From Timonella senegalensis JC301 (GTDB taxonomy: Bacteria > Actinomycetota > Actinomycetes > Actinomycetales > Cellulomonadaceae), in assembly GCF_000312125.1 (NCBI RefSeq), contig NZ_HE978642.1, positions 246,449 through 309,072 on the forward strand: a DNA stretch of 62,624 nucleotides, in the 5' to 3' direction. The position numbers and the translations under genes were made by a program. Below are positions 34,529 to 43,360 of this stretch, piece after piece. Position 1 is the first letter of the stretch; every line of letters starts with the position of its first letter. A model generated the notes under the pieces. That model did not search any database. It worked only from the letters and a program-made list of their open reading frames with translations, and had not been told where the DNA came from.

Positions 34529-36190
34529 CTATTCGGCGGCCCGGCGAAGACGCGCTGCCCCGATAAATCCGAAGATGAGGAACAACGTAGCCACGAGCAA
34601 AGACCAGCGGGTCGATGTGGCGAACCCGTCCACGAGGGCGTCCACGGCGCTCGCGGTCTGCCCTCCCAGCGGGCTTTGCGCGTCCTGCGCCCGCAACTGA
34701 AGGATTGTCGAGCCAGCGGACTGGCGAGTCTGCTCGGTCAACTGTGTGGCGGCCTGGCCGGTGAAGCCTGCCTTCTCTAGGGCGTTGGGTAGGTTGATGC
34801 CGAGCGCCACGGACAGCGCTGCTCCTGCGAAGGCCGTTCCCAGGGCCGAGCCGATCTGCCGCACGGTGGACTGCGTGGCCGAGGCCTGACCGGAGGCAGT
34901 GACGGGGACATCGCGCAGCACGGTGCCGGTCAGCTGCGCGGAAGCAAGCCCGAGCCCCAATCCGTACACGATGAGTGGAATAGCCACGAGCCAGGCGGGA
35001 GTGGTGCTGCGAATGAGGAGGACGAGGGCGAGGACACCCACAACCTCCAGACCAAGGCCGATAAGGACAGTCCCAGGTGATCCATATCGGGCGGCGATAT
35101 GGCGGGCGGCAGCGCCCGAAAGGAACGCGCCCACCGCCATGGCCGCCAGAACGAGGCCCGCTCCCATGACGCTCAGTCCGAGGGCGTTGATAAGGAACAG
35201 CGGCAGCACAAAGATGATCGCGAACTCGCCTACGGCCACCATCGCGGCAGTCGCGTTGCCCCAGTTGAACGTTGGGAAGGTGAAGATGCCCAAGTCGAGG
35301 ATCGCGGACCGATTCACGCGTGCGCGGTGGCGTTCCCACCTGATGAACAGCGCGAGGGCGACGGCCGCGACGAGTAGTGCTACCGGAACGATCGAGATTG
35401 CCGAGTCCTTGGACCACGTCAGGCCGAGCGCGTTGAGGTCTGCCTTGGGCTTCCACCAGCCCAAGTCGGGGCCCTCGATGACCGCAAACACGAGGGCACC
35501 AAACCCGATCGCGCTCAGCATCGCTCCGTCCACGTCAGCGCCGCGAGCAGGCTTGCCGCCACGGGTCTCCGGGACGGAGCGCGCGGCCAGGATAACCACG
35601 ATGAATCCGAGTGGAATGTTGACCAAGAAGATCCAGTGCCACGACGCGTACTGGGTGAGCGCGCCACCCGCCAGTGGGCCAATTGCTGCCGCACCGGAGA
35701 TGACTGCGCCCCACACACCGAACGCAGCGGCCCGATACTTTCCTCGGAACACGGCATTCACTGTGGACAGAGTGGAAGGCATGATGAACGCTGCACCCAC
35801 GGCCTGGACCGCGCGTGCGGCGATTAGTGGGCTCGCTGCGCCCGCAGTAGCGGCGTAGGTGCTACCTGCAACAAAGATGGTGAGTCCAACAAGAAACATG
35901 CGCTTCCGGCCCCATCGGTCCACCAATTTGCCGGTGGACAGCAGGAGTGCAGCGAGGATGACCGCATACAGGCTGTTGACCCACTGGGCGTCCGTTAGAT
36001 TGAGGTTCAGGTCCCGGATGATCTCGGGGAGAGCCACGCCAACGATAGTTCCGTCCAGGACAATGAGTCCCAGCCCTGTGGAGAGAACCGCAAGAGCGAG
36101 CCATTCCTTACGGGTGGGGACATGGACTGCATCGGGAACGGCACTCGAGGCTGGCTGGTTACCTGCAGGCTGATGTGGCTCGTTGCGCAT
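34529..36190 (-). CDS. MFS multidrug efflux transporter, DHA2 (EmrB/QacA) type
   Basis: 553-residue integral membrane drug/H+ antiporter with 14 predicted membrane segments. Motifs of the subfamily are visible: LIVLDGTIVGVALPEI in the first segment, GKLVDRWGRKRMFLVGL between segments 2 and 3, and GGALTQYASWHWIFLVNIPLG (antiporter motif C zone plus the DHA2 WR-like loop). The 28-residue N-terminus is hydrophilic, and the C-terminus ends in a short segment (LLVATLFLIFGFIGAARLRRAAE). ATG at 36190. The upstream region carries a palindromic repeat (36255-36284) and the tRNA-Val genes; no regulator gene is adjacent. Confidence 0.93.
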   Translation of the reverse strand: MRNEPHQPAGNQPASSAVPDAVHVPTRKEWLALAVLSTGLGLIVLDGTIVGVALPEIIRDLNLNLTDAQWVNSLYAVILAALLLSTGKLVDRWGRKRMFLVGLTIFVAGSTYAATAGAASPLIAARAVQAVGAAFIMPSTLSTVNAVFRGKYRAAAFGVWGAVISGAAAIGPLAGGALTQYASWHWIFLVNIPLGFIVVILAARSVPETRGGKPARGADVDGAMLSAIGFGALVFAVIEGPDLGWWKPKADLNALGLTWSKDSAISIVPVALLVAAVALALFIRWERHRARVNRSAILDLGIFTFPTFNWGNATAAMVAVGEFAIIFVLPLFLINALGLSVMGAGLVLAAMAVGAFLSGAAARHIAARYGSPGTVLIGLGLEVVGVLALVLLIRSTTPAWLVAIPLIVYGLGLGLASAQLTGTVLRDVPVTASGQASATQSTVRQIGSALGTAFAGAALSVALGINLPNALEKAGFTGQAATQLTEQTRQSAGSTILQLRAQDAQSPLGGQTASAVDALVDGFATSTRWSLLVATLFLIFGFIGAARLRRAAE

Positions 36191-36254
36191 GCTGTCATCA
36201 TTTCCCCGTGCAGCTCAGAGTGCAACAAGAATGCGCGCTTGAACACCAAGATCA

Positions 36255-36284
36255 ATCGAACGGATGATTATTGATCCGTTCGAT
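36255..36284. repeat. Dispersed palindromic repeat, copy 2
   Basis: ATCGAACGGAT (36255-36265), spacer GATTATTG, ATCCGTTCGAT (36274-36284). Same family as the copies at 2961 and 36647. It stands downstream of the first tRNA-Val gene. Confidence 0.8.
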
Positions 36285-36386
36285 GTGGGTGAGGGTTGGG
36301 TGGGTGGCAGGAAAGACTCTCGACGATCGAGCCGGCAACCCCAGCAACCGCAGTTCCAGCCGCGAACGGTCTCGTCGAGGCATGGC

Positions 36387-36418
36387 AAAAGGGTCAGACC
36401 TGATGGTCTGACCCTTTT
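36387..36418 (-). terminator. Terminator of tRNA-Val copy 1
   Basis: AAAAGGGTCAGACC and GGTCTGACCCTTTT around TGAT; ends in T on the minus strand. Nearly the same hairpin follows the second tRNA-Val copy. Confidence 0.88.
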
Positions 36419-36423
36419 GTTTC

Positions 36424-36500
36424 TGGTGGGCCCAGAGGGACTCGAACCCCCGACATCCACGGTGTAAACGTGGCGCTCTAGCCAACTGAGCTATAGGCCC
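36424..36500 (-). tRNA. tRNA-Val (UAC), copy 1
   Basis: 77 nt including an encoded CCA on the minus strand: acceptor GGGCCTA/TGGGCCC, anticodon loop TTTACAC (UAC), T arm GGGGGTTCGAGTCCCTC. Identical tRNA at 36772-36848. Confidence 0.95.
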
Positions 36501-36646
36501 TTTCCGATGCCGTGCTGTGCACTGCAACGAAGAAAACATTACATGGTTTTGGGTGCGGTCACCTAGTTGGGCGTGTGTAGCCTTCGTCACCGTCGCGGCT
36601 GATCCGCTTCGCTCACCCTGGCCCCACCACCCCACACCCGTACTCC

Positions 36647-36708
36647 CATCGAACGGATGATTATGGATCCGTTCGACACTGAACGGATCCATAATCATCC
36701 GTTCGATG
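36647..36708. repeat. Double palindromic repeat, copies 3 and 4
   Basis: A perfect 28-bp inverted repeat (36647-36674 and 36681-36708) with a 6-nt centre GACACT. Each arm is itself a copy of the CGAACGGAT-N8-ATCCGTTCG palindrome. It lies between the two tRNA-Val genes. Confidence 0.85.
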
Positions 36709-36734
36709 CCCCGCACATTGTGCTTGTGGTACGC

Positions 36735-36766
36735 AAAAGGGCCAGACCTGATGGTCTGACCCTTTT
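36735..36766 (-). terminator. Terminator of tRNA-Val copy 2
   Basis: Same hairpin as at 36387-36418 with one base changed in the left arm (GGGCCAGACC). Confidence 0.85.
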
Positions 36767-36771
36767 GTTTC

Positions 36772-36848
36772 TGGTGGGCCCAGAGGGACTCGAACCCCCG
36801 ACATCCACGGTGTAAACGTGGCGCTCTAGCCAACTGAGCTATAGGCCC
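36772..36848 (-). tRNA. tRNA-Val (UAC), copy 2
   Basis: Identical to copy 1, with encoded CCA. The duplicated block covers the tRNA and its terminator; the flanking sequence between differs. Confidence 0.95.
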
Positions 36849-37191
36849 TGGACGCGTGAACTGCGCAAATGAGCGCGTTGTTCAGCGGTGGAAACGTTAC
36901 ACGAGTTGGCGCTCTGACACAAAATGATGGAACCATTCGGACCAATAAACCAAATCCACTCGGGTGAAATATGGCCTAGACCACTGAATGCTTCACGGTT
37001 GTTGACTTTCCTTTCGGCGTCGGGTTGCATGGTGTGCAGGAAAAAACAGCGGTGTTTGGTCCTGCCGAACCGTTGGTTCGGATGTCCTGCAATCGCAGTC
37101 GCCAGCTCCAGCTCACAGTTTGCTGCTGCGCACCGAAAGCATGGGGAGTGAGCACAACGGCGCCAAAGGCGGCGCCAGAAGGAGTGTTTGA
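36849..37191 (+). promoter_or_regulatory. Control region of the beta-propeller gene
   Basis: 343 bp without a gene. A good sigma-70-like promoter, TTGACT (37002-37007)-N17-TTGCAT (37025-37030), would give a leader of about 155 nt. The palindrome CCGAAC-CGTTG-GTTCGG is at 37065-37081. AACCATTCGG (36931-36940) and TTCGGCGT (37013-37020) also occur in the IclR control region. A short GGCGCC-AAAGGC-GGCGCC hairpin precedes the Shine-Dalgarno AGAAGGAG. Confidence 0.5.
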
Positions 37192-40100
37192 ATGTCTCGT
37201 TCTCAACGCGCATCCATACGCGTTCTCGCCACGGCTACAGCTCTGGGGCTCCTTGCCTCCGCAGCCGTGCCAGCGGCGACCGCCGCAAGCCAAGAAGGCG
37301 CGGCTAACGGCATCACTGATCTTGGTCCGCTCATGGGTGGCAAAGCCAACATGCAGCACGCGGCCTTTGGTGTCGAGGGTGAAACTAACGTCGCCTACCT
37401 CGTGTCCAACCGCGCCTCGGGGGATTCCGGCAATGTGGTGCTCTCAGTGATCGACTATGACAAGGGCGTCCTGTTGCGCACGCGCGTTCTGCCCGGCGTG
37501 ACCGGTGTGGAGCGCGTGCACGTGGCCAAGGACGGAAACGTCTACATGTCCGCGCTCAAGACCGGCGGAAATGCCCTGTGGCAGTACTCGCCAACCACAT
37601 CGTTGGTCAAGGAAGTTGCAACCTACCTGCCATACGGGCGCCAGATCACGAGCGACGAAAACTCTGTGGTGTACGTGGGCGCCCACGGTGGGCTATCCAA
37701 GGCGCAGCTGATTAGTTACAACCCCGCCACGGATAAGACCGAAGTCCTTTCACTCGGTGAAGCGCCAACCGCACGCGCCGCAGTCCATGCAAACGGGTCC
37801 GTGTACGCCTCCATCGACAACGGTGCAGAGCGCTACATTGCGCAGTACGACGTCGAGACCGGCGCTGTCACCAAACTTGCGGACACGGCACTGACCGCTT
37901 CGGTCAACACCATGGCAAAGTTCGGTAACTGGCTTGCCGTGCTCGATGGTCCAAGCATCCGCTTCCTGAACCTGGTCACGCACACGTGGGCCATCAACTC
38001 CGATGGCACCGAACACAAGATCCCAGGCGTGTTCTTTGGCGAGTCCGAAGACCGGGACGGCAAGATCGTGGTCAGTTCCGCTGGAAAGTTCGTTGTTCTC
38101 GACGGTACGCAGCCTGACAGGGTTGTCACAACCCCAACCAGCATCGCGTTCTCCGCGAACACCATTCGTGGCGTGAAGTGGTCTGGCACCTCAGGCACTG
38201 ATGCTTTCCTCACCGTGCAGAACTCCGGGCACATCTCCCACTTCGACATCGCCACGGGCAAGCAGACAAATATCAACCCGATCCAGCAGCACAACTCGCA
38301 TCCAATGGGTTCGCTGGGCAAGACATCGAACGGAAACCTGTACTCCGCGTCAACTCTGAGCGGCGCTGGGGTCATCTTTAACTCCGCCACCGCGGCGGTC
38401 ACGTCCCGGGATGGCTTGGGTCAGTTCTCGGCCTCGACCTCGGTTGGCGCACTTGACTATGTGGTGAACGGGGCGGGCGCGGTTGCTCGCATTACGGTTG
38501 AGGCCGGTGGCGCACCGGAGGACATTTACACCCCTGCAGCCGGATTCAAGGTAGTTGACTTGGTGGCGGCTGGCAGCCAGCTCGTGATCCTCTCATCAAA
38601 TGGTTCGAACTCCGCGATTCACGCCTATAACCCCACGAGCGGTGCGGTCCGCGAGATTTCGGGGGTCCCTGCCGGTATCCAGGTCACCTCGGGACACACT
38701 GCCGGCCCGCTGACATACGTATCGGCCCACGGGGCCTCGGGGGCTCAGCTCATCGCCGTCAACGTGGCTGATGGTTCGGTGGTCCGTTCACTTCCAGTGA
38801 CCGACTCCGGCGCTCCCGTCGCGTCACTCTCCGGGCTGAGCAGCCCGAACGGAACCGATCTTTGGGCAACCGCCGGGGACTCGGTGGCGCGCATCGACGC
38901 CTCCACCGGAAAGCTCGCGCAGACGACCTCGTTCGCTGAGGCCCTCGGCTCGACCGACCCCTCGGACCTCAAGGAAACTCACTGGTACGGCAAGACCCTG
39001 TTCATCGGTGACGAGAGTGGTGTTGCCTCGTTCGACCGCTCGTCGTCGCAGGTCACACAGCACATCTCTGCCGACGAGATGGTCACCGCATGGCAGTTGG
39101 TTTCCGGTGCGGACAGCGCTGGACTCTACTTCCTCAGCGGCGCAAACAGCGCCAACTTGCGCACCAGCCCGGTCACGTTTGATCCGGATGCCGGTGGCCA
39201 GGACCCAGGCGAGGTCGGCCCGGTTGTCCCCACCATGCCGGGCGTCGAGTTTGGTGAGGAAACCTCAGTGGGTATCCCTGTTGCCGTTGCCTCGATCGTG
39301 GACATGGCGTTCGGTGAACTGGATGGCCGCAAGGTCGGTTACACCGCTACCTCGTCCGACGGTTCGCTCCTCAACGTCATCGATGTCGAGGAAAACAAGT
39401 ACATCAAGTCGGTCCTCATGCCATCGGTCATCCAGGTGTGGAAGCTCGAGATCGCACCAAACGGCAAGGTCTATGTTGCCGCGATCGGCAAGAACGAGGA
39501 GGGCCAGCAGCGCGGCGAACTCTGGATCTACGATCCAGTGACGAACGCCGTTGAGATGGCTGGTGTGGTCCCCGGCGCCAGTTCGTCGTGGTCCATGGTG
39601 ATTGACGACGATTCTAACGCCTACATCGGCACCTACAAGACTGGTGAAGTGGTCAAGTATGACCAGAGCACTGGCTCGTTCCAGCGTTTCGGTCAGGTTG
39701 AGGGGCAAGAGTACGTCCGCTCGATTGAGTACCACGACGGCTACGTATATGCGGGTACCGGTACCAAGGGTTCCGTGGTCAAGATTGACGTGAGCGATCC
39801 AACCAAGCGTGAGCGAATCTCGGATCCGCTTCTCGAGCTCTTTGGCGTGAGTGAACTTCCTTGGGCTTACGACATGCAGAAGGTCGGGAACTGGCTGCTG
39901 GTGAACTTCACTGGTGACCTCTCCGCAACTGCGTTCTACAACCTTGAAACGGGCGAATGGGCCACAAACCCTCTGATGAAGTCCACTATTCCAGGAACCC
40001 CAACGCAGAACGGTAACCCAGGCTTCACGCAGCTGGCACCCAAGGGCGACAAGGTCTACTTGACCTACAACGGCACCATCGCCGAGGTTGACCTCTCAGG

Positions 40101-41433
40101 TGCACAGCCGTCTTACAAGGCGATGGGTGTTCCGTTTGGCCTCGGAATGCGTGGCCAAACCTGGGCTGACCTGTCCTCCCTGGGTCATGCTGGGGAGTGG
40201 CTTGTGACGGCGAGCCGCCAGGGCCCGCTGCGCGCACTCAACCTGGAAACTGGCCAGGGCATCTCGCTTCCTTCAGTCATCCAAACCGACTCCGGAACTC
40301 CGCTGCACTCGATCAACGAGAACGCTGACGGCGGCCTGTACTTTGTCACCTATCCTGCGGGAACGGGTGCGGAGTACAACACCAAGACCGGTGAGTTCCA
40401 GCGCTTCCCGGCCGAGCAGGCTGAGTCGATGCTGACAGTTGGAGATGCCACCTACTTCGGCGTGTACCCTGGCGGTCACATCGAGAAGGTTGTCAAGGAC
40501 TCGACCGGGCGTCCGCAGATCTCCAAGCTTTTCACCATCGGTGAGGACCAGGACCGTCCGTACCACATGGTCGAAAGCAATGGAAAGCTCTTCATCGGCT
40601 CCATTCCGGGCTACGAAAAGCACCAGGGTGCTCTCACAATCTACGATCTCGAAACCGGAGAAAAAACGGTAGAAAAGGGAATCGTCGAGAATCAGAGCGT
40701 GATCGGCCTAGCCGTACGCGACAACATGGTTTGGGGTTCGACCACGGTAGTGGGCGGACTGGGCGCAGATCCGATCGCAACCGAGGCCAAACTGTTCAAG
40801 TATGACGCTGCCACCGGAACTAAGGTCGGCGAGTACTCGCTCAACCTGCCGGGTGGGCAGAAGCCAAAGCACATCTCGGCTCTTTCGTTCGGTCCTGACG
40901 GAAACCTATGGGGAACCACCGACGGCTACGTGTTTGTGGTGAACCCAGACACGATGGAACTGGTCAGCGAGAAGACCAAGAACATCTACCCGGAGGTCAC
41001 GCGCTACGGAATGTGGCGTCCGATGAGCTACGAGTGGCACGAAGGTCTGCTTTACATGAACGTTGCCTCGCGCCTCACCGTCATCAACCCGGACACGATG
41101 GAGCACCGTCAACTGACGCCGAAGGGCGAGGAGATCGCTCGCTTCACCATCGCTGATCTGGCACCAGGTCTTTTGGACGAGGCCACGGGGGAGGCCACTG
41201 AAGGTGTTCCCACCGAGACCTCGAACGGCCTGTACTTCTTTGGCAACGCCAAGTCTGACACCCTGCGGGTCATCCCGATGATTGAGGAAGTCAAGACTCC
41301 AGTTGAGCCAGAGAAGTGCCGCCCCGGAAAGGGAAACGGCAACGCCTGGGGCCACGACAAGGGCAACGGCCCGAACGATAACGCCTGCAAGCCCGGCAAG
41401 GGCCAAGGCAACGGTAAGGGCAACGGCAAGTAG
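37192..41433 (+). CDS. Large secreted protein with two beta-propeller domains and Gly/Lys tail
   Basis: 1413 residues. A Sec signal peptide (residues 1 to about 33: RASIRVLATATALGLLASAAV...ATA). Two tandem beta-propellers follow, about residues 45-660 and 690-1385. Each has repeats such as VERVHVAKDGNVYMSALK and VWKLEIAPNGKVYVAAI, with D/N-G turns and YDxxTG motifs (YDVETGAV, YDQSTGSF, YDAATGTKV), as in NHL, PQQ or WD40-like repeats. A Pro/Gly linker (DPGEVGPVVPTMPG) joins them. The last 40 residues are Gly/Lys/Asn-rich (GKGNGNAWGHDKGNG) with two Cys; they lack LPXTG or a membrane anchor, so wall binding by charge is possible. Function unknown; a role in ligand or polysaccharide binding is inference. 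A strong Shine-Dalgarno is present. Confidence 0.88.
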   Translation: MSRSQRASIRVLATATALGLLASAAVPAATAASQEGAANGITDLGPLMGGKANMQHAAFGVEGETNVAYLVSNRASGDSGNVVLSVIDYDKGVLLRTRVLPGVTGVERVHVAKDGNVYMSALKTGGNALWQYSPTTSLVKEVATYLPYGRQITSDENSVVYVGAHGGLSKAQLISYNPATDKTEVLSLGEAPTARAAVHANGSVYASIDNGAERYIAQYDVETGAVTKLADTALTASVNTMAKFGNWLAVLDGPSIRFLNLVTHTWAINSDGTEHKIPGVFFGESEDRDGKIVVSSAGKFVVLDGTQPDRVVTTPTSIAFSANTIRGVKWSGTSGTDAFLTVQNSGHISHFDIATGKQTNINPIQQHNSHPMGSLGKTSNGNLYSASTLSGAGVIFNSATAAVTSRDGLGQFSASTSVGALDYVVNGAGAVARITVEAGGAPEDIYTPAAGFKVVDLVAAGSQLVILSSNGSNSAIHAYNPTSGAVREISGVPAGIQVTSGHTAGPLTYVSAHGASGAQLIAVNVADGSVVRSLPVTDSGAPVASLSGLSSPNGTDLWATAGDSVARIDASTGKLAQTTSFAEALGSTDPSDLKETHWYGKTLFIGDESGVASFDRSSSQVTQHISADEMVTAWQLVSGADSAGLYFLSGANSANLRTSPVTFDPDAGGQDPGEVGPVVPTMPGVEFGEETSVGIPVAVASIVDMAFGELDGRKVGYTATSSDGSLLNVIDVEENKYIKSVLMPSVIQVWKLEIAPNGKVYVAAIGKNEEGQQRGELWIYDPVTNAVEMAGVVPGASSSWSMVIDDDSNAYIGTYKTGEVVKYDQSTGSFQRFGQVEGQEYVRSIEYHDGYVYAGTGTKGSVVKIDVSDPTKRERISDPLLELFGVSELPWAYDMQKVGNWLLVNFTGDLSATAFYNLETGEWATNPLMKSTIPGTPTQNGNPGFTQLAPKGDKVYLTYNGTIAEVDLSGAQPSYKAMGVPFGLGMRGQTWADLSSLGHAGEWLVTASRQGPLRALNLETGQGISLPSVIQTDSGTPLHSINENADGGLYFVTYPAGTGAEYNTKTGEFQRFPAEQAESMLTVGDATYFGVYPGGHIEKVVKDSTGRPQISKLFTIGEDQDRPYHMVESNGKLFIGSIPGYEKHQGALTIYDLETGEKTVEKGIVENQSVIGLAVRDNMVWGSTTVVGGLGADPIATEAKLFKYDAATGTKVGEYSLNLPGGQKPKHISALSFGPDGNLWGTTDGYVFVVNPDTMELVSEKTKNIYPEVTRYGMWRPMSYEWHEGLLYMNVASRLTVINPDTMEHRQLTPKGEEIARFTIADLAPGLLDEATGEATEGVPTETSNGLYFFGNAKSDTLRVIPMIEEVKTPVEPEKCRPGKGNGNAWGHDKGNGPNDNACKPGKGQGNGKGNGK

Positions 41434-41570
41434 CCGCTGAACCTTAACCACGTGGTCATGGCGACACCGTTCACGTGACCAGGACGTTCACACGTCCGCA
41501 CTGCGACCGCGCACCGACTCTCGGTGCGCGGTCGTCTGCGTGTGGCCACGTCTCCCGTAGTCTCGGCCGC

Positions 41571-41576
41571 TAGACT
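41571..41576 (+). promoter_or_regulatory. -10 element TAGACT (leaderless, Nif3-like gene)
   Basis: TAGACT lies 6 nt before the ATG at 41583, with no Shine-Dalgarno. Confidence 0.5.
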
Positions 41577-41582
41577 TGAACA

Positions 41583-42494
41583 ATGTCCTCGCAGACCACA
41601 CCCAGTTCACACCAGGCAACACTTGCGGACGTCCTCGAGGTGCTTGAGCGCCTCTATCCGGCCGAGCTCGCGGAGAGCTGGGACAAGCCGGGCCTGTCCG
41701 TGGGTAATCTCGCGGCCCCCGTTTCCAAGGTGTACCTCGCGCTTGACGCAACCCGCGCCGTGGTTGAGGACGCGATCGCGTGGGGCGCAGACCTGATTGT
41801 CACGCATCACCCGTTCCTGTTCACCGCGCTGGGCGCGGTGACAACCCAGTCCGACCGTGGCGCTTCCATCTACCGACTCATCTCTTCCGGGTGCGCTCTG
41901 TTTTCCGCGCACACCAACGCCGATTCGGCTCGCCGTGGCGTCAATGACGCGCTCGCGGATCGCCTCGGACTCGTGGACACCCGCCCACTGACCCCAACAA
42001 TTAACGACGATTCACTCGGCCTAGGCAGGATCGGTCGCCTTCCGGCGCCGTTGCGCCTCGAGGAGTTTGCCACCCTGGTGGCGAACGCCCTGCCGCAGGC
42101 TGCGCAGGGCATCCGGGTGGTTGGCCCGCAGGACGCCACGGTCTCCACAGTCGCCGTCCTTGGGGGATCCGGCGGCTCGCTCCTCGAGGAAGCCGCCGCG
42201 AGCGGCGCCGACGTCTACCTCACCTCGGATCTCAAGCACCACGACGTGCTCGACTTTGTGGAGGCGCGGGCCAACTCCGCAACCACAGCGCCGGGTGCGG
42301 ACGCGGGACCAACCCGCACGATCGTCGAAAAGCCTTTTCTCATTGACTCGGCCCACTGGGCCAGCGAGTCGGTCTGGCTGCCGTATGCGGCAGCCGATCT
42401 TGCGGACGCGCTAGCGGCCGCCGGGACGCCGATTGAGACGAGGGTCAGCGATATCACTACCGATCCGTGGACGTTTCACGTGCGCGCCAACTAA
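41583..42494 (+). CDS. Nif3-like dinuclear metal-centre protein
   Basis: 303-residue member of the NIF3/YqfO/YbgI family, hexameric proteins with a two-metal site. The metal ligands are in THHPFLF (near residue 78), AHTNADS (near 107), and the C-terminal AHWASES (near 258). The inner part is short, with no YqfO-type CutA-like insertion. The biochemical role is unsettled; GTP cyclohydrolase-like assignments are not secure. Leaderless start (TAGACT 6 nt upstream). The next gene, a zinc-ribbon coiled-coil protein, is found beside this family in many actinobacteria, so they are probably one operon. Confidence 0.92.
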   Translation: MSSQTTPSSHQATLADVLEVLERLYPAELAESWDKPGLSVGNLAAPVSKVYLALDATRAVVEDAIAWGADLIVTHHPFLFTALGAVTTQSDRGASIYRLISSGCALFSAHTNADSARRGVNDALADRLGLVDTRPLTPTINDDSLGLGRIGRLPAPLRLEEFATLVANALPQAAQGIRVVGPQDATVSTVAVLGGSGGSLLEEAAASGADVYLTSDLKHHDVLDFVEARANSATTAPGADAGPTRTIVEKPFLIDSAHWASESVWLPYAAADLADALAAAGTPIETRVSDITTDPWTFHVRAN

Positions 42495-42535
42495 AGTCAG
42501 ACACGAACAACTACCGCGTGCGGAAGGACCCCACC

Positions 42536-43294
42536 GTGGCAAATGCCCCCGTTGCAGATCAACGCCAACTCCTCGAAGTCCAGGCTCTAGACACCAAGCT
42601 TGGGCAGCTTAAGCACCAGCACGGCACCCTCCCTGAACGTGGCACAGTTGACGAGATCAGCGGCCAGATCAAGGACCTTTCAGGCGCTCTCACCGCGTCC
42701 CGCACCGCAGCATCGGACCTGACGCGCGAGCTGACCAAGGCCGAGTCGGACGTGGAGCAGGTCACCACAAGGCTTCAGCGCAACCAGGCTCGCCTCGACT
42801 CAGGTGGCGCGTCCGCGAAGGAAGCGCAGGCTCTCGTAGCCGAGAATGAATCGCTGACCAGGCGTTTTGGTGCGCTTGAGGAGGCGCAGCTCGAGGTCAT
42901 GGAGCGCCTCGAGGCGCACAAGGACACCCTGGACAAGGTCGAGGAGGCCAACTCCGGCATGGAGGCCGCGCTTGAAGAGGCCAACGCCAAGCTGCGCGCC
43001 GCCATTGAGGCCATCAACGAGCAGGCCCGTGCCACGATCGAGGAGCGCAAGAAGGCCGCCGAGGGTCTCGACGAAGGGCTGCTCGCGCTGTATGACAAAC
43101 TCAGGGCTCAGCTCGGAGGAGTGGGTGCCGCCGCTCTTGTAGGTGGACGCTGTGGCGGTTGCCGCCTCACCATCAACCCGCAGGAACTCGATGCAATCAA
43201 GGCCGCTCCCGAGGATAAGATCGTGCGCTGCGACGAATGCGGACGCATTCTCGTGCGTGTTCCGGAGCCGGTTTCGCCGCTTGCGGCCGAGTAA
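42536..43294 (+). CDS. Coiled-coil protein with C-terminal zinc ribbon
   Basis: 252 residues. A long helical hairpin coiled coil (residues about 8-190, rich in Glu, Lys, Ala, as in ARLDSGGASAKEAQALVAENESL) is followed by a zinc ribbon with GGRCGGCRLTINPQEL and VRCDECGRILVR (two CxxC pairs). This matches the COG1579/CT398-like group; its function is not known, though a nucleic-acid or protein partner is likely. Start is GTG at 42536, preceded by GGAAGGACC; the frame is open to 42467 inside the Nif3-like gene. Ended by a perfect 21-bp hairpin with a T run. Confidence 0.9.
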   Translation: MANAPVADQRQLLEVQALDTKLGQLKHQHGTLPERGTVDEISGQIKDLSGALTASRTAASDLTRELTKAESDVEQVTTRLQRNQARLDSGGASAKEAQALVAENESLTRRFGALEEAQLEVMERLEAHKDTLDKVEEANSGMEAALEEANAKLRAAIEAINEQARATIEERKKAAEGLDEGLLALYDKLRAQLGGVGAAALVGGRCGGCRLTINPQELDAIKAAPEDKIVRCDECGRILVRVPEPVSPLAAE

Positions 43295-43309
43295 TCCGCT
43301 GGACATTCG

Positions 43310-43360
43310 GTGAGGGGTGGTCCGCAGTTCTGTGAACTGCGGACCACCCCTCACTTTTTT
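43310..43360. terminator. Bidirectional hairpin terminator
   Basis: A perfect 21-bp inverted repeat (43310-43330 and 43334-43354) with loop TGT and then six T (43355-43360). Lies between the zinc-ribbon gene and yaaA. Confidence 0.9.

Noticed and set aside
36300-36390. A GCCGGCAACC sequence with flanking stems looked like a SAM-type riboswitch core
   Set aside because: The required helices and conserved loops of SAM-I or SAM-IV are not found, and no methionine-related gene follows on either strand.
36191-37191. tRNA-Val duplication region as a genomic island boundary (attL/attR)
   Set aside because: No integrase gene and no direct repeat of a tRNA 3' end with foreign genes between; the copies are complete tRNAs.
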